DNA from: Okapia johnstoni
Taxonomy: Eukaryota > Chordata > Mammalia > Artiodactyla > Giraffidae
Direction of reading: 5' to 3'
DNA length: 64,000 nucleotides
Assembly: GCA_024291935.2 (NCBI GenBank)
Contig: CM044309.1
Location: 3,720,001 to 3,784,000 of the forward strand
Shown here: positions 47,225-58,499 of the stretch, piece by piece
Position numbering within the stretch: the stretch's first letter is position 1
Layout: each line of letters begins with the position of its first letter
The notes under the pieces: generated by a model
The model's database searches: none
The model's input: the letters and a program-made list of their open reading frames with translations, nothing else
What the model was told of the DNA's origin: nothing
Made by a program: the position numbers and the translations under genes

Positions 47225-47438
47225 TCAGTGATCCAGGTGGCACTTGTGGTAAACAGCCTGCCTGCCAATTCAGGAGATGTGAGTTCGATCCCTGGGTGGG
47301 GAAGATCCCCTGGAGAAGGGCATGGCAACCCATGCCAGTATTCTTGCCTAGAGAATTCCATTGGTAGAGGAGTCTGGCAGGCTACACCCCACAGGGTCAC
47401 AAAAAGTCAGACACCAGCTGAAGTGACTTAGCACTCAC
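47225..47438 (+). mobile_element. Bov-tA SINE
   Basis: Head gatccaggtggcacttgtgg, B-box-like gagttcgatccctgggtggg, tail aaaagtcagacaccagctga. Confidence 0.92.
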
Positions 47439-47954
47439 CCAATATTTGCATTTTACTGTGCATATATTACAGCTCAAAAAATTTTAAGATATATATATAG
47501 ATAGATGATAGATAAATATATTTTACATGCAAATGAACAAGAGCCTTAGTCAGCAAGTAATTACAGAGCCTGAAGCTTTCAGATGGTTCTCCATCACACC
47601 CAAGAAAGCTAACTCTGAATAATTCCCCAAATCATTCGTTTGTCTTATATAAGATCTGTTTGGTCTATAGGTACACAGAGATCAGTGTGGGTGTGTTGCT
47701 AACAGACTGTCTGAGCAGTCTGTGCTCTCATTAGTTAATTTTTCACCTATTGCTTTTGGCTGAGAGAGAGAGAAGCATCTGCAAAGTAGACACAGTCAGG
47801 AGTTCCCTGTGGACATAGATTCCCCGGGAAAGAGAGGAGAGGCTGGACAGGAGAAATAGCCCAACAGGCCAATGCTAACGGTTTGATCCACAGTAATTCC
47901 TCCTTAGTTACATTCTGCTTGTGTTTATGGTTAACTTTTTGCTCTTTTTACTAG

Positions 47955-48085
47955 TGGCACAAGTGTGGGCAATTTATTTAACACCACAAAAACTTGTCTC
48001 ATCTATGAAGTGAACATGACGTTAATGCCTACCCCATAATATTGTTCTGAGGATTAAATGAAGTAGCATATTTTTATGACCTGCA
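47955..48085 (+). repeat. MIR-type SINE remnant
   Basis: gtgtgggcaatttatttaac, gtctcatctatgaagtgaac and ttgttctgaggattaaatga are in MIR order. Confidence 0.7.
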
Positions 48086-48109
48086 TCATGCCTGGTGTGT
48101 TTTTTTTTT

Positions 48110-49235
48110 TAAATCAATGTTAACTACTGGTAGCTAAGAGTAACCATTAATAGTGATAGAGAACATGTTCCTTATACTGATATTCAAGTAGCAATGTCCC
48201 TGTGACTGAGGAATACAGTGACTGATCAGTCGTCCTTCCATAGTAAGTCCATTGTGACACCTCTGGATTATTCTTTCTGTATTGTTTTCCCTCCTCCTGC
48301 CCCCTAGAGCATTCCGGTTGCAGGTGAACACTCTTATCAACACTCAGCTAGTTCCATTCACTCCACGCTGCTTGGTTTTCTGTCAGGAACACAGAAATCA
48401 TATAGTTATGCTGAACAAGGAGAATTGCTTGTAAAAACGTTCCAACTATGTATTAAGGAACTAAAAAGGCAAAAAACCCACAATGGTATGATGGAGTCAG
48501 CAAACTACCTCTACCTCTACCATCTCTAGGGTTGGAAAACAGGAAAAGATCGGATTATCAAGTATCACTCTAGAAAAGGTGACTTACAGAGCTCACACTG
48601 AGAGTAGGAAGTTCTGCTTAGCTGCTGCTGCTGTATCTGAAACCAGAGAAGAAACCCAGGGGCTGGAACCCAGAGCTCTAAGGAAGCAGTGCCAACTGGT
48701 GCCTGGGCCTCTGAGGGAATGTGGAGACTGTTCTGCAAATGTTGCTGAAGTGTTCACACTGGATTCAGCTGCTACTGCTGCAATGCATTGCTGCTGTCAG
48801 GGTGAAGAAACAAGGCTGGGGTAATGCTGAAAACACAAGAAGCCAAAACAAAACCAGGAAGCAAGACAGAAAGTCCTCTCTTCCTGTTCCAATCTTAGTC
48901 TCCTTCTCAGTCTTTAAATGGCTGAGCCTAGCAAGGAGCCAGCTGGCGCCCACAAAAGTGTGGTTGACTGAGTCTCAACTCCAGATGTCACTAAATGCCT
49001 CACATGAAGCTGAGAGATAATATCTCAATAACTGACATTCATTTACATCCTACTGTTACCTATTTCTGCCAGGTTTGGGAATTCTAATATAACTGGCGAG
49101 TTTCAACCCTTGCATTGTTTTAGCTTAGGAAACTTCTCTACATAAAGTTCCATCTGAATGTGAATGTTTCAATATATTTACCCAACAGTAATTTTTCCAA
49201 AAACTAATTTAGTGTCTCTCCATGGCTTCAGGAAT
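48110..49235. other. RALYL: Intron, no gene seen
   Basis: A locally GC-richer stretch at 48590-48970 with overlapping frames of 60-100 residues on both strands; no domain recognised. Confidence 0.45.
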
Positions 49236-49236
49236 C

Positions 49237-49455
49237 ATGAAGTGAAAGTGAAGTGTTAGTCACTCAGTTGTGTCTGATTCTTTGCGACCCCATGGACTGT
49301 AGCCCTCCAGGCTCCTCTGGCCACGGAATTCTCCAGGCAAGAGTACTGGAGTGGGTGGCCATTCCCTTTTCCAGGGGGTCCTCCTAATCCAGGGTTCAAA
49401 CCTGGGTGTCTCACATTGCAGGGAGATTCTTTACTGTCTGAGCCACCAGGGAAGA
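49237..49455 (-). mobile_element. Bov-tA SINE
   Basis: Antisense element, cactcagttgtgtctgattc to gtctgagccaccagggaag. Confidence 0.93.
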
Positions 49456-49844
49456 GTATCACTAAATAATAGACTTGAGTGGTTATTCAGTTATCTTTGT
49501 GTATTACACGAAAACCTGCCCAATAATTTACAGCATTCAATGGCGTTTTCTTTCAAAAGGTCACGTATGACTCTGACTGAAGGACATTACATGTTATTAA
49601 AATTAAACATAAATATTTGTACTATCCCAAGTAAAGTGGAAGGAGAAGTATACCTAAAACTCTATTGGATGCCCCCAAGGAGTGTTTTCAGTTTCTGAGA
49701 TATCAGCAGTTTTAATCCAACCTCTCTTCAATAGCACCAGGAAAGGCACTGAGCCATTCATAACCTCCAGTAATGAGCAAACTTCTACTGATAGGGAAAA
49801 AAAAAAAGAAATGCTGGAGCAGCTTGACCATAAATATATACATG

Positions 49845-49846
49845 TA

Positions 49847-49882
<36 letters not shown>

Positions 49883-49901
49883 CGTGTGTGTGTGTGTGCG
49901 T
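49845..49901 (+). repeat. (TG)n compound microsatellite
   Basis: TG units interrupted by TATA, GC and similar; about 57 bp. Confidence 0.92.
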
Positions 49902-50164
49902 ACACATGCATATCAGTGATTCAAAATGGGGCGTTGCTCAGATCTGGATCCATTTTGACATTGAGTAAATTAACATAGGAGAAGCTACCAGAGTTGCAGT
50001 TAATGAGAAAAAACTCTAAGTCAAGTTGTACTTGTCTCAGATCATTGATTATAGAGCACAGGATATATTCATGAATATTGGAAAAACATATTAGCAAGAA
50101 GCAACGTCTGTTTCATTATGCAAATTTAAATTACCATCTGGTAGAATGGGATTTCACTTAAAAC

Positions 50165-50370
50165 ATTTGGAAGCCTTAACATGGCACAGTTGACAAAGGA
50201 TGTGATTCAGAGTCAGAAGATGAGTTGCAGGCCTCACTGTGCGGGTGTTGACTGGTTAAACTTGGGGGGTCATCTCATCCCTTTCCCACAAGTTTCCTTC
50301 ATGGGCAAAATGGCTTAACAATACACACGTAACAGAATTATAAGAATTAAATAGGAGAATCATTTTATTG
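50165..50370 (+). repeat. MIR-type SINE remnant
   Basis: gattcagagtcagaagatga, gagttgcaggcctcactgtg and agaattataagaattaaata are in MIR order. Confidence 0.6.
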
Positions 50371-50385
50371 ATTTATAACCTCACA

Positions 50386-50655
50386 AGAAGGAAATGGCAG
50401 CCCACTCCAGTGTTCTTGTCTGGAGAATCCCGTGGACAGAGGAGCCTGATGGGCTGCTGTCCATAGGGTCACACAGAGTCAGACACGACTGAAGCGACTT
50501 AGCATGCATGCGTGCATTGGAGAAGGCAATGGCAACCCACTCCAGTACTCTTGCCTGGAGAATCCCAGAGACAGAGGAGCATGGTGGGCTGCTGTCTATG
50601 GGGTTGCACAGAGTTGGACAGGACTGAAGTGACTTAGCAGCAGCAGCAGCAGCAA
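50386..50655 (+). mobile_element. Bov-A2 dimeric SINE with AGC tail
   Basis: Two successive Bov-A units (from 50386 and from 50518) each run from agaaggcaatggcaacccac-like text to gactgaagcgacttagca, followed by six AGC units. The dimer with AGC repeat is the Bov-A2 signature. Confidence 0.93.
50636..50654 (+). repeat. (AGC)n microsatellite at SINE end
   Basis: Six AGC units. Confidence 0.92.
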
Positions 50656-50659
50656 TTGC

Positions 50660-51675
50660 TACTTGAATTCACTTTTTAATTCACCAAAGCTGTATACAAG
50701 ATATAGAAGACAGCAAAATTGTACAAAATATAAAGATCAGATTAGGGTCAAAATATTGCTAAAATAGATCATCGATGATTACAGTCAACCCTTTAAAAGC
50801 ATTTGTACAAGACCAGGGATGGGGCTTGCTGGTAGGGGGTGGGCTGTTGGCAAGGGTGGCTTCACAGAAAATCATGGAAAAGTTTAGTGACAAAAAAACA
50901 GAAATGAGAATTACTCATTTACTGGTCTCAAGTGAAGTGTGCCTATAAAAAGCATTTTTTTGGATTCAGCTGTAACCAAAAGCTTATTTGAAGTCAAGGT
51001 AGAAATTATAAACAGATTTTATGAATTTCAAGTAGTTCAAGCAGTATAGAAAGCAGATATTCTCATAGGCTAGAATCATTCATGTGGATTTCAAATATAG
51101 CCTTTTTAAAAAATGAATAGGCATCTTAGTTTGGTTTCATAGACTCTGCTTATCAGAAGTCAAATAAGCTGAAGACAGAAACCCTTCTTGTCATTCAACA
51201 AGATTGAATGAAGACACAGCCAAAGATCTCTGATCCTAGGGTTATTGATCTCCATTTATCTGCTAAAGGGTCCAGGGAGAACATGGCCCTGAGTAGGTGG
51301 TCAGATTCTGGTTCTGGGCAGGCCAGTTGTTTAACCAGAAGTCCAGACTACATTTTTTGGTTAGCATTTAATCACATAGTGACTGTAAATTTGGGTTCAT
51401 AAGTAAGGAAAATTAAAAAGTATTTTTATGAGGGAAATTTAGAAGAAAACAGATAATTACTAATTTTTAAGTTATTATTTATCTAAACAATAATCTAGTG
51501 TTCAGTGACAAAATAATACACAAATATTACATTTTCAATCTTTTTCATGAATTTTAAAATCACATTGGTTGACAGTGAAAAATGGGCATCAAATTAAAAG
51601 TCCAGCAATCAAATAATGATTTATTAGACTGTGGTATATCTACTTGTGAAAATGTACCACAGAACTTAAAATAAA
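50660..51675. other. RALYL: Intron, no gene seen
   Basis: No recognised repeat; 64-residue frame at 51208-51402 lacks support. Confidence 0.45.
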
Positions 51676-51679
51676 TGTT

Positions 51680-51985
51680 GTGAGTGAGTGAAGTTCGCTC
51701 AGTCTTGTCCAACTCTTTGTGACCCCATGGGCTATACAGTCCATGGGATTCTCCAGGCCAGAATATTGGAGTGGATAGCATTTCTCTGCTCCACGGGATC
51801 TTCCCAACCCAGGGATCCAACCCAGGTCTCCTCCATTGCAGCCAGATTCTTTACCAGCTGAACCACAAGGGAAGCCCAAGAATACTGGAGTGGGTAGCCT
51901 ATCCCTTCTCCAGCAGATCTTCCCGACCCAGGAATCGAACTGTGGTCTCCTGCATTGCAGACGGATTTTTTACCAACTGAGCCAA
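51680..51985 (-). mobile_element. Bov-tA-type SINE with duplicated head, antisense
   Basis: Tail at 51680 (tgagtgaagttcgctcagtc), one tRNA-like head ending ccacaagggaagccc at about 51878, then a second partial head (ggagtgggtagcctatccct to caactgagcc). It resembles a dimeric Bov-tA variant or a tandem insertion. Confidence 0.85.
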
Positions 51986-52304
51986 AAATAAACATTAGAA
52001 AGACCATTTACCAGATGTGGGAAATGTTTTTAATATAAACCAAAGAGAATTAGCCAGGATACATTACTGTACATACCTTATGTTTTCAACTATGTAAAAA
52101 AATATGAATTCTTGTAGGAAAAAGATTAGAAAATGACAGTAATTGTTTTAGGGTAAGAGATAGGAGGTTATTTTTTCCATATGTATTTTCTGAAAATGCA
52201 TTAAAATGTTGCTTTTTTATTGTTGAAGTTTAATAACAAGAGGCTTTTAGTAAAAACAAGAATTCAAAGTTATATTCATTTTACACATCAATATGCCATT
52301 AAAT

Positions 52305-52425
52305 CAACCCACTCCAGTGTTCTTGCCTGGAGAATCCCAGGGACGGAGGAGCCTGGTGAGCTGACGTCTGTGGGGTCGCACAGAGTCGGACAAGACTGAA
52401 GCGACTTAACAGCAGCACCAACAGC
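52305..52425 (+). mobile_element. Bov-A monomer with target-site duplication
   Basis: caacccactccagtgttctt to gactgaagcgacttaacagc, flanked by atgccattaaat (52293-52304) and atgtcattaaat (52426-52437), 11 of 12 matching. Confidence 0.93.
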
Positions 52426-52439
52426 ATGTCATTAAATTG

Positions 52440-53826
52440 TCTTTGTCCAAAAAGCAACTGTTAAAAATAATATCCTTATTCTTTCTAGACACAAGCTGTG
52501 TCTATTTTTTATCAAATAAATCAATATTAAAATTGCTTACCACTTTTCAGCTTTTGTTTGATAATGAAATTGCACATCTCAGATATTACTAAAGCAAACA
52601 AAATTCCAAACAGGAAATGGTCGCATGAAAAATAGAAATGTTTATTAAATAAAATAGACCCTCAAACTTCCTCAATCTGTTGTTTTTATTAAAATCTGAC
52701 ATTTATTTATTGCTTGAGAGTAGGTCTTTTGAAGTTTTTGTTTTAAAATAGGCCTTAGAGAAAGGAGAATTATGTGTTTGACTTCATTATAAATCATTAT
52801 TTGTTTGACCTGTAAACATAATGGGAAAAATAGTATTCTAATAGTATTAGGGAAAATGAAGGGCCATTAAAGGAAAGGAAAGGGAATACAATTCTGAGAG
52901 TAGAAGAACAAAAAAACAAGAAGAAGGAAAGAATTTTAAGTTTTCAAGTGACCTTGGAGATTTGAATTCCATTGAATTCTATCAGATGGAAATTTCTCTT
53001 GGACTGTTTTCTCTGATTTGCTGGAGACAAGATTCTGATGAGAAAGCCAGTGTTTGTGTCTCCTTCATAGGCTGCCTTTCACCTGCTCCTTCTGTATTTA
53101 GAAGAACTCCTACATCTTGCAGCCCCAGAGGACAGCCTTGCTTCCCATCCTTATCTTGTTATTAATATGTTTTCATGCTTGAAAACAACTCCCAGTCTTC
53201 CTTCTCTTGGTTTCTGGTAAGCTCAACTTTGCCCAGTGAAAAGGAACAAACATCCAGCTCCATTAAAATTTAAAATCATGCTCTCATATGAAATGCCCTT
53301 TTAGCTTTGTTTGTTACAATATCACTTTTATCAAAATCAAGTTCTGATGCTGCGTATCTTCCCAACAGAGTGACAGGATGAAGTGATGAAACCTTACCTC
53401 ATTCTGCAATGGGAAAGGAGTCATCTCTCTTTGAAGTAACACATCCAAATATTCAGAAAACAAAGACCTCTCTCTATAGGAACTTACAACAAAGAACACA
53501 ACACACACTGCTTTACTAAAATGTACATCTCCTACTAAAAGTATGTCACAAATATAGTGAACAAATGCAGCTCTCTTTTTTCAGCATGAGATCATACCTG
53601 GCCAACACTGGAAGCTTGGTAATCCTTGTTTGGAGGGAAACAACAGCAATATTGATGAACGGTGCAGTTCTGTGTAAAATATTATTGAATTGCACTATCA
53701 TTAAAGTAGTAGTGAGTATGATGTCTTTACTTGACCTGATATGCAGTATAGCACTCTTACATCTTTATATTTCAGTTGTGCTTTAGAGATTTTCTTAGAC
53801 TGGCAAATAGTTTTAAAAATAAATGA

Positions 53827-53890
<64 letters not shown>

Positions 53891-54780
53891 TCCCTCGGGT
53901 CCTTTTATGCTGCTCAAATGTGCTTAGTCACACAAAAATTTGTTGTCTGTATGCAGTATGAGACTTTGAATATATTAATTACATATTTATATAAATATGC
54001 AAATACTCTTATACTTTTATCCCCTTTATTGTCTAATGCAAATGCATTGGTTATAGTGAATATCATTTTTCGCTTTTAAGCAGAAGCTTCAGAGTCTTAT
54101 TGGTGTTCTTTGTTAGAGAAATTTTTAATAGCTAACTACAAATATCTCTAGTCTCAATTTCCACATCTACCAAATGGTCAGAAAAATAAAATATCATCCC
54201 AATAAACATTTTCTATCAGTTCTTTAGTCAAGCGAGTTTTGTCCTCATGCTACGAGCCTTTCATACAGGTTCAGTTCCCCATTTTCTGTGGTCAGAAGGA
54301 CTTTTCATTACCTAAGAAAGCCCTTAGTGAGAGGGAAGGAACCATGCTGATTCTTCTCTCACAGCTGCCCTCTTTAAACTAGTCATGCTTCTGTTTTTTT
54401 CGCCTTTCTGAGCTGTTTTCTGACTATACACTAATTTTCTTTGCTCTGTCCCTGATTTGGCACAATCTTTTCCTCCTTTCAAACTAATGTCTTACTAAGT
54501 ATCCGATGTGGAAAAGGAAGATTTCTGTTCCTAAGAAGGATAAATCTGTTAAATCAAGCAAAGAAATATACTTGGGGATGAAGGTCAGCATAACTCCAAC
54601 ATGTTGCAAAGTTCTTTGTTCTTTCATGCCTTAAAAAAGTTGAGTTCCTATGAAGAGTCAGATTTTGATGTTCAGGAAGCATAGACTATATTAGCATCCT
54701 ATTCCTTTAGTGAAAATGAATCTTCCTGATTACAATGTTAAAAAAATGACATTTTTTGCAAGGCCGTTCTCTTAATCATC
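52440..54780. other. RALYL: AT-rich intron before CpG-dense exon
   Basis: Apart from the TA microsatellite below, no repeat or gene recognised. Confidence 0.5.
53828..53885 (+). repeat. (TA)29 microsatellite
   Basis: 58 bp of uninterrupted TA. A 112-residue frame that crosses it (53741-54079) is spurious. Confidence 0.97.
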
Positions 54781-54787
54781 TCAGACA

Positions 54788-55024
54788 TTTGGTCGAACGC
54801 GCAGGTGTAAGCCAGCTCTCAGCCGCGTTTGTGTTTCGTGAAGGTTGTTTGATTACCACGGCCGTGTGCCTCCGCCGCCCCGCGCGGTCATCCCGCTGAA
54901 GCGGCCCCGAGCGGCAGTGACGACCACCCGCAGGGGAAAAGGAGTTTTCTCCGTGAAAGGAGGGTCAAGATCTGCTCTCAGCGGCTCTTCTTCATCGGGC
55001 TCGAAACGTAAGTAATCTTCGCTT
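54788..55024. promoter_or_regulatory. RALYL: CpG-dense block over RALYL exon and acceptor
   Basis: Roughly 6 CpGs precede the exon (54790-54843) and about 17 lie within it, while the flanking intron is AT-rich and nearly CpG-free. This could be codon-driven GC3 enrichment, an intragenic CpG island, or both. I see no TATA box or other core promoter element. A regulatory role is inference only. Confidence 0.4.
54844..55007 (+). CDS. RALYL: RALYL coding exon, proline-rich and basic (NLS-like) segment
   Basis: The 164-bp exon starts with G completing an R codon, then encodes 54 residues beginning [15 protein letters not shown] and ending SGSSSSGSK, and leaves one C for the next codon. The family continues with L of an LKSDEL-like sequence, so C plus TT from the next exon fits. 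The acceptor is AG at 54842-54843 with a mediocre, CpG-containing pyrimidine tract; the donor is a consensus GTAAGT at 55008. The exon carries [15 protein letters not shown] and TTTRRGKG, matching the VPPPPP...KRQR...RRGK region of hnRNP C. In this family that basic stretch acts as nuclear localisation signal and RNA-binding basic arm before the oligomerising coiled coil. The coiled-coil exon is not in the window. About 17 CpGs in 164 bp make it far more CpG-dense than the surrounding intron. Confidence 0.95.
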
Positions 55025-56135
55025 CCCCGTAAAGAAGGGTGGGGATGTGTACCATTGCATGAATGTCTGTATTGAGTAAATTAATCAAGAATTATGGCAG
55101 GGTTGCTATGTACCATGTATGAGCGAATTATCAAATGGATAAGAAACGGTCTCTGCTTTCCAGGACACTACATTGGAGTAGTGTGGTGGGGACTGACACG
55201 GACATGACTAACACAAACCTGGGAGCGATCAATAAGGTGTTTTATTAGAGTGAAGAACATGCTCTTGACCCACCTAGCTGGTGACACATCCAAGTCTTGA
55301 AATATAACATACTGCTTTTGGTGAAGAACCAAATTTCACTTCCAGAAAGAGTCATAGAGTATCTTTTCAGAGAAGCAGTATGCAAAATCAGTGCATGCTT
55401 TGAATATTTGAGCACTGGGGTAACTAAGAGGGAAATAGTAGAAAGGCTAAAAGGGTGACTTTCCATACTATTCTAAATCAGGGGAATGGTGTCTGAAAAC
55501 ATATGTAATATGAAAAAAATAACATTGATATAATCTCACATGAACTAATAAAAAAGTACAGCTACAAACTTCTCAACTAAACACATTGTTAAGTTTTTAT
55601 ATGGACAGATCCAGAAAAATATAATTTGTTATTAGAATATTATTCCTAAGGTAAAGACAGCAGTTTTTCTTGCATTTCTTGAGGTTACAGTCTACAAAGA
55701 AGAGACAGACAATAGCAAGCAAGGTAAAATCTGAGGTTTTAACACAGTAGATCATCACTATGTCAAAAAATAAAGTAGAATGAAGCACCAGAGAAAAAGG
55801 AGAGCTGTGTTTCAGGGGATGGTGTGTGGCCGCCTCTCTGACAAGGCGCTGTTTGAGCAGAGACCCCAAGGAAGCAGGGGAAGGAGTGTACGCGTGAAGC
55901 TGTCAGAGGCAGAGCAAGGGTCAGTGCAGAGACCTTACCCTGGAACAAGGAAACCAGGGCCGCAGAGTGAAGAGGAAATGCGGTGGGAAATAAGGTAGAG
56001 CGAAGGCAAGTTCCAGTGCAAACTGTTAGGTCCCTGTAGGGGGTTTCTAGTTACTTTGCATCTGTCCTTCAAGACAAGTAAAGCAAATCCTTTACCCTAA
56101 TTTTACTGGTGGGTAAGCGCAAAGAAGCTAAATCA
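55025..56135. other. RALYL: Intron after exon; possible old repeat at 55790-55930
   Basis: ctgtttgagcagagacccca and gaagctgtcagaggcagagc resemble the ancient repeat at 2780-3200. A 73-residue minus frame at 55245-55466 has no domain. Confidence 0.45.
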
Positions 56136-56138
56136 TCA

Positions 56139-56368
56139 AGTGAAGAACTGACTCATTGGATAAAACCCCGATGCTGGGAAAGATTGAAGGCAGGAGGAGA
56201 AGGGGATGACAGAGGATGAGATGGTTGGATGGCATCACCGACTCAATGGACATGAGTTTGAGTAAACTCCGGGAGTTGGTGATGGCCAGGGAGGCCTGGT
56301 GCGCTGCAGTCCATGGGTCGCAAAGAGTCAGACATGACTGAATGACTAGACTGAACTGAACTGAAGCA
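56139..56368 (+). mobile_element. BovB tail (ART2-like)
   Basis: gaagaactgactcattggat to gactagactgaactgaactg, the last ~230 bp of BovB in sense. Confidence 0.92.
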
Positions 56369-56369
56369 C

Positions 56370-57680
56370 AGAGAATGTTACATAGTACATGGTAGAGCCG
56401 ACACTAAACCTATGTTCCTTCATTCTCATCCCTACATATGCTGTCTACTCTAGAACATTGCCTTGTACCTTAGTACCATCAGAAATACTAAGAAAGAACA
56501 CTGTTGAGATACTTTGTTTTCATACGAAGAGGTGTGAAAAATAGTTATCCTCAGCACTGATGATTCTGTTAACTAAATTTGGTGCACTCAGAATTTAAAT
56601 TAGCTAATCTAAACTGAATAGCAAGTTACATAGATTTACATTTATTTCCCCATGTACTGACTCATCTGTTTGTCTAATTCTTCTATGGATTAAAAAACTG
56701 TGAATTCCCTTTTTGAGTCTTAGTAATAAAAGAAAATGAGTTTCTGCAACAATCTCTAAACAACCTTATATGCTGTCTATTTTCAAAAACAAAGAAAGTT
56801 CTTGAATTTGGTTTTTGCTGTGGAAAATTGAGCACTGAATTGTCTGCTGTGCTTATAGAAGACTTTTTTTTTTTTAACCATAGTAGTATTAAGTTAATTT
56901 CAAATAGAAACATCTTGAGCATCTGTGGATGCTTTGCCCTGGAGTCACTTTTAGAACACTCTTTAGCAGTGGGAGTATTATTGATGTTTTGGCCATGGCA
57001 CTTCTACATTGTGTAAGAATATTCCAAGCTTTGCAGAACATTCAGCATCCCTGACTTTCAAACCTTCAAGGCCAGCAGCACTCTTCAGTCTTCTTAACAA
57101 CTGTATGTGTGCTTATACATTTCTAAATTGTCCTTAAGGAGATGTAACCACCCTGGTTTAGAACCAATAGTTTCTGGCCATTCTTGGGCAAGTGCAGCTT
57201 TGTACAACTCAACCACTCGATTGCCATAAACCTCAGTGATGTAGAGAACAGTGATAGTTTCCAGGGGTTATTTTGGTGTAAATATCTTGATCTTCAAATG
57301 GTTAAGATGTTTCTGGCCTTTTATTTTTGATTTCTAATCCTCTTGGGTCATAGAGAGAGAATGTGAATTATAAAATCTTTTCTGAGTACCTTAGAATTTC
57401 TCTTGGTTTCATAATAATGAGATTTTGTGAGTAGGAATAGGATGTATTTTCTGCCCTTGCTATAATACTGTGTGTGTCTTTTATCTTGTTGGTTTTATCG
57501 TCCGATCCTCTATAGACTTTGTTCTTTTGTGGCAAATTGATAAGTGAAATTCTGAAAGTGATTATTTAAAATTCTCTACCAATTAGTGACCTTATAAAGT
57601 TCTTCTTTCCTTGAGGTTTAATTTTATATTCCATGTTGCTTGGATGGTATTTATATGATGTTTTACAATAGTAGTTAAAT
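56370..57680. other. RALYL: AT-rich intron, no gene seen
   Basis: A T-run lies at about 56864-56875. Nothing else recognised. Confidence 0.45.
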
Positions 57681-57970
57681 AATAGCCAACTTTTTTTGAT
57701 GCTTGTTCTATGGTAGCTATTGCTTTAAACATATATTAATACATACATTTTCATATATAAATTAATTTAAATATATTAATTCATTTGTTTCTCATAACTG
57801 CCAATAACTGAAATATTATTATCATTCCCATTTTATAGGTGTAGAAAATGGGGCATAGAAAAGTTAAGTAATATCCCTAAAGTCATAGAGGTGTTTAATA
57901 ACAGCCTGAAACTAAATCCTGATTCTAGAGCGTCTTGTTCTAGTGTATAGGATCTTGTATCTGTGCCCTT
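57680..57970 (-). repeat. MIR-type SINE remnant
   Basis: attcccattttataggtgta, ggcatagaaaagttaagtaa and aaagtcatagaggtgtttaa are antisense MIR. Confidence 0.72.
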
Positions 57971-58116
57971 TTTAGTACTGTTTCTCCAAGACTTCTTGGA
58001 GAATTGTAACTTTCACATTTATGTAATATTTCATTTTCTATCTGTACCCTAGAATTCTGCTTTGTTTGATACATTGCTTGGTCCTTTACTGATAAGACTC
58101 TCTATTGGTTTGTATT

Positions 58117-58330
58117 AAGACTTCCCTGGTGGCTCGGTAAAGCATTTGCCTACAATGCGGGAGACTCAGGTTTGATCCCTGGGTCAGGACGATCCCCTGG
58201 AGAAGGAAATGGCAACCCACTCCAGTACTCTTGCCTGGGAAATCCCGTGGATGGAGGAGCCTGGTGGGCTACAGTCCGTGGGGTGGCACAGAGTCGGACA
58301 CGACTGAGCGATTGACTTTCGACTCTTTCT
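58117..58330 (+). mobile_element. Bov-tA SINE
   Basis: Head cttccctggtggctcggtaa, B-box-like ggtttgatccctgggtcagg, tail agagtcggacacgactgagc. Confidence 0.95.
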
Positions 58331-58451
58331 TTCTTCACTTCGGTTTGCATTTCCATCGCATTACCATTTATTTTCCACCTTTCTTTGCCAGTAGTTTCCC
58401 GGGCGCACGTAATACATTATGACAAACTGAATTGTTTAACAACAAACACAG

Positions 58452-58497
58452 TCATGGGGTCACAGAGAGTCAGACACGACTGAGGGGCTTTCACTCT
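58452..58497 (+). mobile_element. SINE/BovB tail fragment
   Basis: 46 bp, tcatggggtcacagagagtc followed by agacacgactgaggggcttt. Confidence 0.85.
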
Positions 58498-58499
58498 CT

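Larger units (their letters stand above)
44477..54843 (+). other. RALYL: RALYL intron, 10,367 bp
   Basis: The intron runs from donor GTATGT to the acceptor ending at 54843. It contains two MIRs, several SINEs (including a Bov-A2 dimer), TG and TA microsatellites and a small CpG cluster near 46.1 kb. No further exon was recognised. Confidence 0.88.

Noticed and set aside
47225..47438. Possible tRNA gene (B-box-like gagttcgatccc)
   Set aside because: The match is the tRNA-derived head of a Bov-tA SINE; a full cloverleaf and anticodon arm are not preserved.
53741..54079. 112-residue frame with a long alternating I-Y run
   Set aside because: The run is translation of the (TA)29 microsatellite.
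55245..55466. 73-residue minus-strand frame considered as a processed pseudogene
   Set aside because: No recognisable family, no poly(A) or target-site duplication, and ordinary intron composition.
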